From Ktedonobacterales bacterium (GTDB lineage Bacteria; Chloroflexota; Ktedonobacteria; Ktedonobacterales; Ktedonobacteraceae): a DNA stretch of 64,000 bases. This document shows, piece after piece, positions 43,815 to 52,679 of the stretch. The notes under the pieces were generated by a model. The model did not search any database. It was not told the DNA's origin and saw only the letters and a list, made by a program, of their open reading frames with translations. The DNA lies in contig DAIDJF010000012.1 in NCBI GenBank assembly GCA_027451525.1, positions 1 through 64,000 of the forward strand, given 5' to 3'. A program made the position numbers and the translations under genes. Position 1 is the stretch's first letter, and each line of letters opens with the position of its first letter.

Positions 43815-44255
43815 GTGAGTATACGTGTTAAAATTATCCTGGTTTCCATATTGTTGGGGCTTGCATTGAGTGGGACAGTATTGGCGGCTGCCAGCACCGT
43901 CCAGGCATTTCATACCTTACAGCACCAACGTGCGTTGATGCGTGCTGGTGATGTCAACACCATACGTTCATGGATGACGATTCCTTATATCGCGCACGTC
44001 TATCATGTACCAGAAACGAATTTGTTGGGCGCGTTACGTTTGCCTGCGACCTCGCAAGTGCGTCATGTGACGCTAACGACGCTCGCTACACGCATCCATA
44101 AACCGCTCGACAGTGTGATCCATACGGTACAGAAGACGATTATTTCTTATAGACAAATGCACCCGCCCGCACATATCACGCCAACGCCCAGCCCGACAAC
44201 GAGTCATGCGAAAAAAACCGCCCGTTCATCCAGATCGAAGAGGGGGACTATTTGA
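43815..44255 (+). CDS. Membrane-anchored small protein upstream of DedA
   Basis: 146 residues, start GTG (GGGAG 7 nt upstream). N-terminal signal anchor or signal peptide at 6-27 (IILVSILLGLALSGTVLAAAS). The outer part carries helical motifs IRSWMTIPYIAHVYHVPETN and LTTLATRIHKPLDSVI, of the WMT..IA..Y.V kind that I have seen in DUF4405-type and electron-transfer-linked Chloroflexota proteins (uncertain). Basic Ser/Lys/Arg tail. Its TGA overlaps the TTG start of the DedA gene by 3 nt, so the two are translationally coupled. Confidence 0.7.
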   Translation: MSIRVKIILVSILLGLALSGTVLAAASTVQAFHTLQHQRALMRAGDVNTIRSWMTIPYIAHVYHVPETNLLGALRLPATSQVRHVTLTTLATRIHKPLDSVIHTVQKTIISYRQMHPPAHITPTPSPTTSHAKKTARSSRSKRGTI

Positions 44256-44983
44256 GTACCTATCTGCCCTATCTGGTTTCCTGGATGCAATTGTATGGTT
44301 ATCCTGTACTCTGGCTTTGCGTGTTCGTCTCGGCTGTTGGTTTGCCTTTGCCGACCAGTCTGGTGCTGCTGGCGGCGGGGGCGTTTGCCTCGCTTGGCGA
44401 TTTCAATATTTTTCTACTACTTCCGGTCGCAATTACCGCGTCAACAATGGGCGATTCGCTCGGCTATTGGCTTGGGAGGCGCGTCGGAAGTCGCCTGCTA
44501 GATTGGCTGGAACGGAGGCAAGGTTTTTCTTTCATCTCGCCGCGTGCTATCGTGCGTTCACGCGCGTTTTTTAATCAGCGTGGTGGATGGGCAATATTCC
44601 TGACCCGCTTTCTCTTCAGCGCACTGGGTGGGGTAACAAACCTGCTCGCGGGTGCTGATCTTTATCCCTATAATCGGTTTTTGGTCAGCGATCTTATTGG
44701 TGAGACGCTGGGGGCACTCATTCCGCTTGGACTGGGATACATTTTTGGCGAAAGCTGGGAAGCTATAGGTGATCTGCTCGGTGCGTTTTCGGGCTTAGCC
44801 TTCGCGCTTCTGATTGTGATTGTGCTGGTTGTGTACTTGATGAAGATGCTGCGGCGTATGAAGTATGCGCCTCAGAAAGCACATGTACAGAAAGTGAAAG
44901 CACAAGAAGAGACGCCATTACACATGGAGATTCCGAAGAGTGGTATTTCAGCACCGCTACCAGTGCCAGAAAGTGGTATTTGA
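44252..44983 (+). CDS. DedA-family membrane protein (VTT domain)
   Basis: 243 residues, about five membrane segments. VTT/SNARE-associated signatures: VSAVGLPLPTSLVLLAAGAFAS, GDSLGYWLGRRVGSRLL, FLTRFLFSALGGVTNLLAG and GETLGALIPLGLGYIFG. Members act as flippases or transporters of polyprenyl phosphate or phospholipid in characterised bacteria. Start TTG, with GAGGGGG 5 nt upstream, inside the stop of the preceding gene. Charged cytosolic tail of about 40 residues. Confidence 0.9.
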   Translation: MSTYLPYLVSWMQLYGYPVLWLCVFVSAVGLPLPTSLVLLAAGAFASLGDFNIFLLLPVAITASTMGDSLGYWLGRRVGSRLLDWLERRQGFSFISPRAIVRSRAFFNQRGGWAIFLTRFLFSALGGVTNLLAGADLYPYNRFLVSDLIGETLGALIPLGLGYIFGESWEAIGDLLGAFSGLAFALLIVIVLVVYLMKMLRRMKYAPQKAHVQKVKAQEETPLHMEIPKSGISAPLPVPESGI

Positions 44984-45297
44984 TAGCGCAATAGTTGCCA
45001 CTTAAAGGTGGTCTCGTGCGTATATAGTGAGAGCAGAGAAGAAGACTATTTCCCGCCGTTCCTTAAAGGACGGCCCCAGGGACTAGAATCGCGAGCGGAA
45101 TTGGGTTATAATTGGATTAGGAATATTTTCCGGCCTAGCCCTGTTTTCATAAAAAGGGAAACAGATTACACGTCATTGATTTCCTCCCACTCGGCACTTG
45201 GACTGCACGTCCCGGCGAAGGTTCGCTTTCCTGAGTGTAGGACTGAATAAATAGATATCTTGCTGCTTGAGATAGAACTTTTCATGGAGGGCGCATA
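44984..45297. other. 314-bp gap before the sigma factor gene
   Basis: No gene accepted; an 80-codon GTG frame (45008-45250) lacks a ribosome-binding site and homology. A small hairpin (GCCGTtCC-TTAAA-GGACGGC) is at 45055-45074, and a perfect TATAAT at 45107-45112, without a good -35, may belong to the sigma gene promoter. Confidence 0.45.
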
Positions 45298-46527
45298 ATG
45301 ATAGACATGGAGCGTGCCATGACGGGAACAACGCTTACCTTACACAATACTCAACCCACCACCGATCTGGTCGAGTCACTTGACCTGGTTGAGCAATTAC
45401 TTACACAGGAACTTGACTATTGCTCAGACCATGAGACTGAGGAGACCGTCAAAGATGAAACTGAGGAGGAGTTGAGTTGTCTGGAGCCTGTGACGCTTGA
45501 GCTAGAAGAAGAGATGCCAGAGATGGCGGAAATGCCCGATGTGGATATGCACGATGATTTGACGCATAGCTCATCAGAATTGGAAACGACTTCTATGCTT
45601 TCTCTCCCCACGATGACTCCAGAACCAGAACCCCAGGCCCGTCGTTCCATGCGCCGCCGCCGTTCAGAGGATCATGATGAGCATACCGTCAATCCTTCTG
45701 ATGCAGGTGAATCCGATGCGGTGATGACCTACTTGCGTGAGATTGGGCGCGTGCCTATGATTACCCACGAGCGCGAAGTAGAGTTGGCCCAGCGCATCGA
45801 GTCCGGTGACCGCGACGCGATGAAACAGTTTATCCTGGCAAACTTACGCCTGGTTGTGAGCATTGCCAAACGTTACGTTGGGCGCGGCCTCACTCTGCTC
45901 GACCTGATTCAGGAGGGCAACATTGGTCTCATTCGTGCTGTGCAACGCTATGACTGGCGACGAGGACATCGCTTCTCTACGCATGCTACGTGGTGGATTC
46001 GCCAGGCCATTAGTCGTGCCGTTGCCGACAAGGGGCGCACCATTCGCTTGCCGGTCTACGTTAATACCGCCCTCAATCGTATTCGTCGTGAACGCCAACG
46101 CCTGTTGCAAGAATTGGGCCGCGAGCCAACCGAGATAGAGTTGGCAGAGGCCACAGGTCTCGACCCCATCCGCATGGTTGAGCTGCAATCTGCCCCTGGC
46201 GCACCTGTATCGCTCGAATTGCCTGTCGGTGAGGATGAGGAGCAGGAACTGGGCGATGTGCTGGCTGATAACGAGTCCGCCTCGCCGGAAGATATCGCCA
46301 CTACGCAGACGCTTAAGGACGAGGTGCAGCGTGTGCTAGAGTCGGTGCTTACGCCACGTGAGCAACTGGTGCTGCAATTGCGTTTTGGGCTGGGCAACAG
46401 TCAGGCTCATCCATTAGAGCAGGTCGGACGTGAACTAGGCATTACGCGCGAACGTGTACGCCAGATTGAGGCGGGCGCGTTGGCAAAATTGCGCCAGCCA
46501 CCCGTACTGGAACGCCTGCGCGGCTAA
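45298..46527 (+). CDS. RNA polymerase sigma factor, SigA/RpoD group
   Basis: 409 residues. Region 1.2 (VMTYLREIGRVPMITHEREVELAQRI), region 2 with core-binding and -10 recognition (NLRLVVSIAKRYVGRGLTLLDLIQEGN, HATWWIRQAISRAV), region 3, and region 4.2 HTH (ELGITRERVRQIEAGALAKLR). In place of region 1.1 there is a strongly acidic 110-residue N terminus, then an Arg cluster (RRSMRRRRSED). It may be the housekeeping sigma or a group 2 paralogue; the window cannot decide. GGAGG precedes the ATG. Intrinsic terminator follows. Confidence 0.93.
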   Translation: MIDMERAMTGTTLTLHNTQPTTDLVESLDLVEQLLTQELDYCSDHETEETVKDETEEELSCLEPVTLELEEEMPEMAEMPDVDMHDDLTHSSSELETTSMLSLPTMTPEPEPQARRSMRRRRSEDHDEHTVNPSDAGESDAVMTYLREIGRVPMITHEREVELAQRIESGDRDAMKQFILANLRLVVSIAKRYVGRGLTLLDLIQEGNIGLIRAVQRYDWRRGHRFSTHATWWIRQAISRAVADKGRTIRLPVYVNTALNRIRRERQRLLQELGREPTEIELAEATGLDPIRMVELQSAPGAPVSLELPVGEDEEQELGDVLADNESASPEDIATTQTLKDEVQRVLESVLTPREQLVLQLRFGLGNSQAHPLEQVGRELGITRERVRQIEAGALAKLRQPPVLERLRG

Positions 46528-46545
46528 CAGCCAGTCACATATCTT

Positions 46546-46577
46546 AAACGGAGACGTATCTAGCGTCTCCGTTTTTT
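46546..46577 (+). terminator. Intrinsic terminator of the sigma factor gene
   Basis: AAACGGAGACG (46546-46556) and CGTCTCCGTTT (46564-46574) form an 11-bp stem with a 7-nt loop, followed by TTT; 19 nt after the stop. Confidence 0.88.
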
Positions 46578-46656
46578 ATTATTCTGCTTTTTCCGCTTCC
46601 GAAGATGTGTCATCTGGTACACTCACCGTTGCCTTTAAAAAATGAATCCGCATACC

Positions 46657-46778
46657 ACGTAGGGGCGTGATTTATCACGCCCTGCCCGTGCGCCAATCCG
46701 CCTGTGGAGCCATGTGAGAGGTCATGTGAGAGGTCATACGAACGGGGACGAGGGCGTGATTCCATCACGCCCCTACGC
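46657..46778. repeat. ~120-bp MITE-like element with hairpin ends
   Basis: The left end CGTAGGGGCGTGAT (46658-46671) is the inverted form of the right end ATCACGCCCCTACG (46764-46777). Each end is itself a small hairpin, GGGCGTGAT/ATCACGCCC. The interior holds a short direct repeat (ATGTGAGAGGTC twice, 46713-46735). The right half matches 139-190 at the window's left edge. No ORF inside, so it is a non-autonomous element; the rest of the 46528-46910 gap shows nothing else. Confidence 0.72.
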
Positions 46779-46910
46779 CATTCAAGGTTCATTTACAGGA
46801 TGTCATGTCCTTATGGGACGTGGAGGTTGTGTTGCTTTGCCTGAAATGCGCGTATGGGCACGGCGGACACAATGAAGCGATCCCTATGTGCCTTTACTGC
46901 ATTTCGTGTA

Positions 46911-47471
46911 TTATACTGCGACCTTGCGCTTGTGCAGGAGCAGGAATTCGTGAATACCCCCTCCTGAGAGGATGATCCGCTGCATGAGGGAGAACGCGGG
47001 CAGTGCCTCTTTCGCGCTGAGCAGCTCAGGCTTTTCGAGTTGATACTCCTGTTCATCTATCAGTAGCGCGCAGTGACCTGCTGCCTGCACGTTGCGATAC
47101 CAATCCGTCTCGTGACCGTAGGTGAGCGCAATCACAAAGCCGTCGCGCATCGGTTGCGCGATGATTGGTGTTGCATATTCGTGTCCAGAGCGGCGTCCCA
47201 CGTGTTTGATGATTGTCTGACGGTTCCCCACGACGCTGAGCATGAGGGGGTTTAGACGGGTTTTGTTGAAATGGCGGACGTGGTCGCGCATTGCTGGTTG
47301 CCGTATGAACCTTGCCAACGCGACTATCGTAAGTGTAAACAGGCCAATCAGCGAGGTGATGGCGATTACCGCGCCAATCCCGATGCTGAAAATGCGTCTG
47401 GCAAGCGGAACCTGCCTTGCCGATGATGTTTGTTCGGATATCTGCATTGTTTTACCTGCCTTCTTTTCCAT
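46911..47471 (-). CDS. Deazaflavin (F420)-type nitroreductase-family protein with membrane anchor
   Basis: 186 residues. The C-terminal ~125 residues match the Ddn family: LTSVGNR-like LMLSVVGNRQTIIKHVGRRSGHE, TPIIAQPMRDGFVIALTYG, DWYRNVQAAGHC. Members bind F420 or FMN in a split-barrel fold and reduce quinones or nitro compounds. Unusually a hydrophobic helix (~28-54) precedes the domain, implying membrane attachment. ATG at 47471 has little ribosome-binding signal; ATG at 47447 has a nearby GGCAGGT and is an alternative. F420 use not proven. Confidence 0.8.
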   Translation of the reverse strand: MEKKAGKTMQISEQTSSARQVPLARRIFSIGIGAVIAITSLIGLFTLTIVALARFIRQPAMRDHVRHFNKTRLNPLMLSVVGNRQTIIKHVGRRSGHEYATPIIAQPMRDGFVIALTYGHETDWYRNVQAAGHCALLIDEQEYQLEKPELLSAKEALPAFSLMQRIILSGGGIHEFLLLHKRKVAV

Positions 47472-47608
47472 ATATCAGTAATCACTAGTCTATCACATGC
47501 AAATGCAGGATACTTTTGCATCCTTGAATGATACACGGTCGCGTACACAAAAGTATCGCAAGGCAGGTAGAAACAATCTCACGATGATCACAATCGCTAC
47601 CTGTCGCA

Positions 47609-50164
47609 CTATGTCAGGTCGCGCTGGACATGTTGCACGCTTTTAATGCGTTCAAGGCGCGCAATCAGGTGGTGCATCTGTTCGAGCGTATTGATCTCCA
47701 GGGTCGCATTGATAACCACTGTCTCGCGGTGACTGCTCAAACGGCTGCTGACTGAGGTCATGTTAACGCCGACATCGGAGACGACGGTGGCGATATCGCG
47801 AATCAAGCCGGGACGGTCGCCCGCCGTAATCACGATAGGGGCCATGTAGTGTGGTTGATTCATGCTCACCCAACTGACGGGAATCAGGCGTTCGTGGTCG
47901 CGATCCCGATAGCGATGGATATTCCGGCAATCGGCGCGATGCACGACGACCCCTTTGCCGCGACTGATAAAACCGACAATCTGGTCGCCGGGCAGAGGGC
48001 AGCAGCAGTTGGCGAGTTTTGTAAGTAGACCGCTGACCCCTGCAACCTGTAATTGGGCCGAAGTGGTTGGTTTTGTCGTATGTGTACTGAGCGGTAGCGT
48101 CGTTAGCGGCGTCTCTTCTTTGTTCTCTTTGCCTTCGCGCTGTTGCCAGTGTTCGACCAGTTTGACGGCAACGGCATGTGGGCGAATATCATCGGCTCCA
48201 ATCGAGGCGAGCAGGTCATTGAAGCCATTGACGCGATACTCCTGACAGAGCCAGTTTTCCGCCTCTTCATTGATGGCCTCAAAGCCGCGTGTCCCCACGA
48301 CCTTGAGTTCGCGGTCTAAACGCTCCTGGCCGATTTGCATGTTGATATCGCGCTCATGCGTTTTGAGGTAGCGGCGGATCTTGCTCTTCGCGGCGGCGGT
48401 ATGGGCAAAGGTGAGCCAGTCGCGCGTGGGGTGTGCGCTACGACTGGTGACGATATCAACAATTTCGCCACTTTTCAGCTCATAGTCGAGGGGAACCATG
48501 CGTGTGACGAGACGTTCGCCATCGCCGCCGCTCCCTTCGGTGATGATACGCGCCCCCGCGCAGGTATCGCCGACTTTGGTATGCACGCGATAGGCAAAAT
48601 CCAGTGGCGTCGAGCCGACGGGCAGGTCTTTGACCTCACCTTTAGGCGTGAAGACGAAAATCTGCTCCTGGAAAATATCGCCCTTCACAGCCTCGATAAA
48701 CTCGCTATCGCTTTCCCCGCTGGCGCGCAGGTCACGTTGCCATTCGGTGAGTTGGCGCAACCAGGAGAGCAGTTCGCGCGCTGAAGCCGAGGCGTTGTCG
48801 CCAACATCCTTATAGTGCCAGTGCATTGCCACGCCATACTCCGCCATCTCGTGCATTTCGTGCGTGCGAATTTGTATCTCGACCAATTGATCGTCCATGC
48901 AGAAGATTGTCGTATGCAGTGCGCTATAGCCATTCGGTTTCGGGTTGGCGATAAAATCCTTGATGCGCCCCTCTTTGGGTTTCCAGAGACTATGCACATG
49001 GCCCAGGGCAATGTAGCAATCCTGTGTTGTATCAACCAGGATGCGAAAGGCGATGAGATCGTGAATCTGCCCAATCTCGACAATCGAGTCGATATCTTTC
49101 AATTGTTCAGGGTCGCTGACACTGCGGATGAGTTTTTTATAAAAGCTATAGAGGTGCTTGACGCGCCCCGATACTTCGGCTTTGAGACCAATTGACGCCA
49201 TCTCGTCGCGTAGAATAGCACAGACGCGATCAACGTAAGAACGCCATTGCCTGCTTTCTGCCTCGACGATGTTGCGTACCCAGCGATATTTCTCAGGCTC
49301 AAGAAGCTGGAAGGCCAGATCTTCTAGTTCGCTTTCCATGCGCGACATGCCCAAGCGGCCCGCCAGCGGGGCGTAGATTTCGCGTGTTTCCTGGGCCATC
49401 GTGAGTATCTCTTGACGGTCGCCATGATAGAAAGGCACGACCATCACGCGCATGGCATGCAGACGATAGGCCAGTTTGAGCAGGACGACACGTGGGTCTT
49501 CCGCCATCGCCACAAACATTTTGCGCACCGTCTCGGCCTGCTGATTGCGCATCGCCTCGCGAATCTTGCGCTTTTTGTTCTCTGCTGGTGTGTTGGCGGC
49601 CCCCTCTTCACGCTCGCGCTCCTCTTCGCTCATTTTGGGCGCGACCTGTTGCTTTTTGCGCTCAAGAATGTTAAGGCGGAGCATACTTCCAATGATACGC
49701 GCAGTGGATGCGCCAATTATTTGTTCTACCTGCTCTAATGGAAACAGTTCAGCATCAACTGCCTCAAATAGTAAGCCCGCCGCGACTCCCACGCCATCAA
49801 TGTGCATTTGCGCAAGAATAGTGGCGACAGCAAGGGCGTGTTCCAGGGGAGGAATAGGACGTACTCCGATAACATCCTGGCAAGTTTCACGGGCCAGTTG
49901 AAGTGCTTGTTGGACACGCTCTAATTCTTGGGGACGCATATATTGATATGCGAGAGAGAGCAGATGTGCCATCTCTGCCTCAAAATCATGTATGGCCCCG
50001 GTACCTGTTTGTTGTGTTACAACCCTATTTATCATGGGCATCATCATATCGTCTTTACATTTTTCAGTAATTTGGTAGGTAGTTAAATTGTTGTCTGATA
50101 AAGAGTGCGGTTGTGGGGGCAGCGGTTCTTTATCAGCAGTGCCGTCATGTGAAACGTTCAGCAA
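47609..50164 (-). CDS. Rel-family (p)ppGpp synthetase with degenerate HD domain
   Basis: Up to 851 residues in long-RelA/SpoT order: HD-like, synthetase, TGS, helical/zinc-finger, ACT. The hydrolase residues are lost: the HD pair is Phe133-Glu134 (LLFEAVDAE), the ED pair is Asp-Ala, and the LADRLHNM motif reads LAYRLHAM (Tyr233, Ala237). The synthetase is intact: RIKDFIANPKPNGY at 400-413, Asp369 and Glu429 in VEIQIRT. RIKD is the type otherwise found in bifunctional Rel. So probably a synthetase-only enzyme. Start uncertain: TTG 50164, or ATG cluster near 50047. Downstream of a second rel gene by 112 nt. Confidence 0.9.
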   Translation of the reverse strand: MLNVSHDGTADKEPLPPQPHSLSDNNLTTYQITEKCKDDMMMPMINRVVTQQTGTGAIHDFEAEMAHLLSLAYQYMRPQELERVQQALQLARETCQDVIGVRPIPPLEHALAVATILAQMHIDGVGVAAGLLFEAVDAELFPLEQVEQIIGASTARIIGSMLRLNILERKKQQVAPKMSEEEREREEGAANTPAENKKRKIREAMRNQQAETVRKMFVAMAEDPRVVLLKLAYRLHAMRVMVVPFYHGDRQEILTMAQETREIYAPLAGRLGMSRMESELEDLAFQLLEPEKYRWVRNIVEAESRQWRSYVDRVCAILRDEMASIGLKAEVSGRVKHLYSFYKKLIRSVSDPEQLKDIDSIVEIGQIHDLIAFRILVDTTQDCYIALGHVHSLWKPKEGRIKDFIANPKPNGYSALHTTIFCMDDQLVEIQIRTHEMHEMAEYGVAMHWHYKDVGDNASASARELLSWLRQLTEWQRDLRASGESDSEFIEAVKGDIFQEQIFVFTPKGEVKDLPVGSTPLDFAYRVHTKVGDTCAGARIITEGSGGDGERLVTRMVPLDYELKSGEIVDIVTSRSAHPTRDWLTFAHTAAAKSKIRRYLKTHERDINMQIGQERLDRELKVVGTRGFEAINEEAENWLCQEYRVNGFNDLLASIGADDIRPHAVAVKLVEHWQQREGKENKEETPLTTLPLSTHTTKPTTSAQLQVAGVSGLLTKLANCCCPLPGDQIVGFISRGKGVVVHRADCRNIHRYRDRDHERLIPVSWVSMNQPHYMAPIVITAGDRPGLIRDIATVVSDVGVNMTSVSSRLSSHRETVVINATLEINTLEQMHHLIARLERIKSVQHVQRDLT

Positions 50165-50276
50165 CCCTAAGAAATTCCACCCTTACTTTTTCTATTTCCC
50201 TGTATATATTATACACGGATAAAGTGCTATAGGTGGCTAAAATTGTTCCTTGTATGACTTTATGGCAATGTTGGGT

Positions 50277-52679
50277 TTATCCCTTCATGTGGAGGTTGCG
50301 CTCAACGCTGACCACACTTTTGACCTGCCGCAGGCGACGGAAGATACGCTCTACCTGCTCGATGACCTCATGGGAGGAAATTTCGAGCGTAGCGGTAATC
50401 ACGGCTTTTTGTGAGGCAGGGTTGCTATTTGAGGTGACGGCGGTCATGTTAATGCTGGCGTCCGCGACAACTGCCGCGACATCACGCAAGAGACCTGCGC
50501 GGTCGTGCGCGACAATCATCACTGGCAACAGGTAAGATGCTGGCTCAATCTGAAGCCAGTTGATCTCAACCAGCATATGCGGCGTGCTACGATAGCGTTT
50601 GAGTGAGCGACAATCAGCGCGATGAACGATCATCCCTTTGCTTGGGTGTAACAGGCCGATGATGGTATCGCCAGGGATGGGGCAACAGCATTGAGCAAGC
50701 TTTACCATCGTGATTGAAGCACTTTCGCCCTCGCGGTGATGTTGCGCGGTCTTGCCACGCGCGGTCGTGCTCGTGTATTTAGGTAAAAGTTGCTGCTGAA
50801 GGTGTGGTTGCAAGAGTTCTGTTACACGTTCAATCAGCAGGTCTTCACGTCCCAAGGCGACATAGATGTCGTCTAGATTGCTATACTTTTTGAGGATGCT
50901 CGTCGCATCGGCCTCCGTATAGATATCTTGCAATATGCCCTGTGTCTGTTCGGTAAAGCCGCCAAAGCCAGCGGTTTTTAAGGCCAGATCGAGCCGTTCG
51001 CGTCCCAGTTGGAGGTTAATTTCGCGCTCATAGGTTTTAAGATAGCGGCGAATTTTTGTACGAGCGGCAGCGGTATGGGCGAAGGCGAGCCAGTCGCGTG
51101 TGGGGTGAACCTCGTCATTGACCATGATGTCAACAATCTCGCCCCCTTTGAGTTCATAGTCAAGAGGAACGAGGCGTGTGACCAGACGGCCCGTGTCGTC
51201 CATGTTGGTGATGATACGTGCCCCTGCACAGTGATCGCCAATGTCCGTATGAATACGATAGGCCATATCGAGTGGGGTCGAGCCACGTGGTAGGTCGCGT
51301 ACCTCGCCTTTGGGCGTAAAGACAAAAATCTGCTCCTGAAAGATGTCGCCCTTGACAGCTTCGACGAATTCATCCGCGCTCTGCTGAGGTAACTCACGTT
51401 GCCACTGGCGCAGTTGCTCAATCCAGGCTACCATCTCACGATAGGAGAGTCGCCAGCTATGAATGGAGCCATCATCTTTGCGCATTCGATCTCTGAGATA
51501 CCAGTAGCTCGCAATTCCATAGTCGGCGGTGCGCTGCATATCGTGTGTGCGAATCTGGATTTCCGCCAATCGGTTATTCAGGCAGAAGACGGTGGTATGG
51601 AGCGATTGATAGCCATTCAATTTAGGCGTGGCGATGAAGTCTTTAATACGTCCATCTTTGGGTCGCCAGAGGGCGTGAATGTGGCCCAGGGCAAGGTAGC
51701 ACTCGTGGTCGGTATCAACCAGGATACGGAACGAGACGAGGTCATGCAGGTCACTGATTTCGTTGCCGTTTTGGCGTGGCATATCCTCTAACTTGCGATT
51801 GATGCTGGCTAAATGTTTCTGCCAGGCGCGTACCTCGGCGCGAATGCCCGCCCGTTCCATTTCTTCTTCTAGCGTCTGGCATACCTGCTGCACATAGGGA
51901 AGCCGACGTGCGACCTCTTCCTCGACCTGATGAGCCAGCCACTGGTATTTTTGTGGTTCAAGGTAAGCAAGAGCCATATCCTCTAGCTCAGCCTGCACCA
52001 GAGCCATGCCAAGGCGACGCGCAAGGGGAGCGTAAATCTCGCTGGTCTCACGCGCGGTGTTCTGCTGCTGCGAAGGTTTCATCGCCCCCAATGTGCGCAT
52101 ATTGTGCAGGCGGTCGGCGAGTTTTAGCACGACGACACGCGGGTCTTCAGCCATTGCGACCAGCATTTTGCGTACGGTTTCGGTGCGTTGACGGCGTTTA
52201 TCGAGCAATGAGGGTGGCTCATTGGTGGGTACTGCGTCAGCGGCGGCTTGCTGCTCTTTGGTTGGGTGGCCCGCCAGCGCATCAAATTTGGTCACACCAT
52301 CAACGATCGTCGCGACGGCATTGCCAAATTGGGCGCGCAAGTCCTCTAACGAGTAGTCAGTATCTTCGACCACATCGTGAAGGAGCGCGGAGATGATACC
52401 ATCGGCATCAATACGCATACCCGCGAGTAGAAAGGCCACCTCTAAGGGATGCTGAATATATGGCTCGCCGGAACGACGCACTACGCCACCGTGGGCCTTG
52501 TTCGCAAGCTGATAGGCCGCACGAATTTTTTCACTTTCCTGCGTGGTCAGATATTGGCGTGTCTCGGCTAAAAGGTCGTCGAGCGTCATCTTGGAAGGTG
52601 TGGGATTGGCTTCCAACGCTGCCAGTTTCTGAATAATGAAAGGCGGCGACCCGGCAACCTTATTAAAATTGGTGGTCAT
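50277..52679 (-). CDS. rel: Bifunctional (p)ppGpp synthetase/hydrolase Rel
   Basis: 800 residues. HD hydrolase with His77 in YIQHPLEVA, His101-Asp102 and Glu105-Asp106 in LLHDVVEDTDY, and Asp189/Asn193 in LADRLHNM, all kept. Synthetase: RIKDFIATPKLNGYQSLHTT (344-363) and AEIQIRT. TGS domain (IFVFTPKGEVRDLPRGSTPL) and C-terminal ACT domain (VIVAHDRAGLLRDVAAVV). Makes and degrades the stringent-response alarmone. A near-consensus promoter lies ~165 nt upstream. Together with the next gene it forms a tandem of paralogues. Confidence 0.95.
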   Translation of the reverse strand: MTTNFNKVAGSPPFIIQKLAALEANPTPSKMTLDDLLAETRQYLTTQESEKIRAAYQLANKAHGGVVRRSGEPYIQHPLEVAFLLAGMRIDADGIISALLHDVVEDTDYSLEDLRAQFGNAVATIVDGVTKFDALAGHPTKEQQAAADAVPTNEPPSLLDKRRQRTETVRKMLVAMAEDPRVVVLKLADRLHNMRTLGAMKPSQQQNTARETSEIYAPLARRLGMALVQAELEDMALAYLEPQKYQWLAHQVEEEVARRLPYVQQVCQTLEEEMERAGIRAEVRAWQKHLASINRKLEDMPRQNGNEISDLHDLVSFRILVDTDHECYLALGHIHALWRPKDGRIKDFIATPKLNGYQSLHTTVFCLNNRLAEIQIRTHDMQRTADYGIASYWYLRDRMRKDDGSIHSWRLSYREMVAWIEQLRQWQRELPQQSADEFVEAVKGDIFQEQIFVFTPKGEVRDLPRGSTPLDMAYRIHTDIGDHCAGARIITNMDDTGRLVTRLVPLDYELKGGEIVDIMVNDEVHPTRDWLAFAHTAAARTKIRRYLKTYEREINLQLGRERLDLALKTAGFGGFTEQTQGILQDIYTEADATSILKKYSNLDDIYVALGREDLLIERVTELLQPHLQQQLLPKYTSTTARGKTAQHHREGESASITMVKLAQCCCPIPGDTIIGLLHPSKGMIVHRADCRSLKRYRSTPHMLVEINWLQIEPASYLLPVMIVAHDRAGLLRDVAAVVADASINMTAVTSNSNPASQKAVITATLEISSHEVIEQVERIFRRLRQVKSVVSVERNLHMKG

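Noticed and set aside
45008-45250. 80-codon ORF between DedA and sigma
   Set aside because: GTG start without ribosome-binding site; spans a probable promoter and small hairpin.
47509-47557. GATACTTTTG/CAAAAGTATC 10-bp inverted repeat between rel and the F420-type gene
   Set aside because: Spacer of 29 nt and no U tract; could be a terminator or operator, but the evidence was too thin to list as a feature.
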